From Allolobophora icterica (taxonomy: Eukaryota > Annelida > Clitellata > Crassiclitellata > Lumbricidae), in the NCBI GenBank assembly GCA_963556255.1, contig OY744608.1:68040103-68104102 (forward strand): a stretch of 64,000 nt of DNA, written 5' to 3'. Below the pieces are notes generated by a model. The model was not told the origin of the DNA. It did not search any database and saw nothing but the letters and a program-made list of their open reading frames with translations. Position numbers and translations under genes: made by a program. This document shows, piece after piece, positions 63,486 through 64,000 of this stretch (position 1 is the stretch's first letter; each line of letters opens with the position of its first letter).

Positions 63486-64000
63486 TCGAGTCGAAATTTA
63501 GAAGAAAGACTTTCGGAAGAAACAAATCGAGTTTTACTGTCTGTCGGTCGCTACCTATAAATGCTTCTCTAAAAGACTCTATATAAATGACCCAGTAGAT
63601 GACCCGATAGATAACCAGGTAGATAGAAACGTAGATACTTTCACTGCTCTCACTGTAGTGCTGTTTTGTTGTCTGAAGCGGTCACTGGTAGACGTTGGCT
63701 AGTCATATCGTGTTCTACTCTTAATCTCAAGGCCCCTTGTAGCGTCGCAAGCACCAAACATACATATATACATGCATACATAATTATACACATAAACATA
63801 TATATATGTACACCTAAATACATACTACATGCATATATATATATATGCATGTATATATGTATATATATAATATATTTACCTACATGTTTACCTACATACA
63901 TGATATTACATGCATTCATACACACTTACACAGACATACATACATGCACACATACATACACACATATCATACATGCATGCACAAATATATACATACATAA
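63486..64000. other. 3' flank of TRIM37; (ACAT)/(TA)-rich end
   Basis: No AATAAA is visible just after the stop. From about 63755 the sequence is ACAT/ATAT low complexity. Confidence 0.5.

Overview
This is a gene-poor, repeat-saturated piece of a metazoan nuclear genome. The evidence is GT-AG introns, three split protein-coding genes, many LINE, SINE and hAT remnants, and abundant microsatellites. The genes are animal genes, but nothing fixes the phylum. A marine invertebrate is my guess, and only a guess.

Layout. About 1-15.7 kb is a nest of mobile DNA: LINE 3' ends, hAT-type and piggyBac-type elements with clean target-site duplications, a degenerate dispersed repeat in several copies, and tRNA-derived SINEs. 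About 15.8-18.9 kb (minus) is a complete four-exon gene for the f subunit of mitochondrial ATP synthase (110 aa predicted). About 19.2-20.1 kb holds two LINE 3' ends, each carrying a tiny perfect palindromic insertion flanked by a 7-bp direct repeat. About 20.6-33.3 kb (minus) carries ten exons of an ARID1/osa (BAF250) SWI/SNF subunit gene. These include the ARID domain and the conserved C-terminal domain; the N-terminal exons were not found. About 33.3-45.7 kb is a divergent intergenic region with inverted minisatellite arms, CpG-rich blocks and several transposons. About 45.76-63.49 kb (plus) is a complete TRIM37 gene (RING, B-box, coiled coil, MATH, acidic/Ser-rich tail). I chain 22 coding exons with matching phases into 965 aa.

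Relationships. ARID1 and TRIM37 face away from each other across about 12.5 kb, with CpG-rich blocks at about 38.6-40.4 and 43.5-44.25 kb that could hold their promoters. The ATP synthase gene lies downstream of ARID1 on the same strand. There is no operon-like organisation. TRIM37 (E3 ligase) and ARID1 (chromatin remodelling) are both nuclear or chromatin-linked in other animals, but the sequence gives no evidence of a shared function here.

Most interesting. (1) The two palindromic mini-insertions with 7-bp duplications. (2) A SINE interrupted by two separate hAT elements. (3) Paralogous copies of one repeat that serve as empty sites for each other's transposon. (4) SINE ends lying at the 3' splice sites of TRIM37 exons. 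(5) A predicted GC-AG intron in TRIM37. (6) Inverted minisatellite arrays upstream of ARID1. All exon models are manual, based on splice consensus, phase continuity and remembered family features; no transcript or database check was possible.
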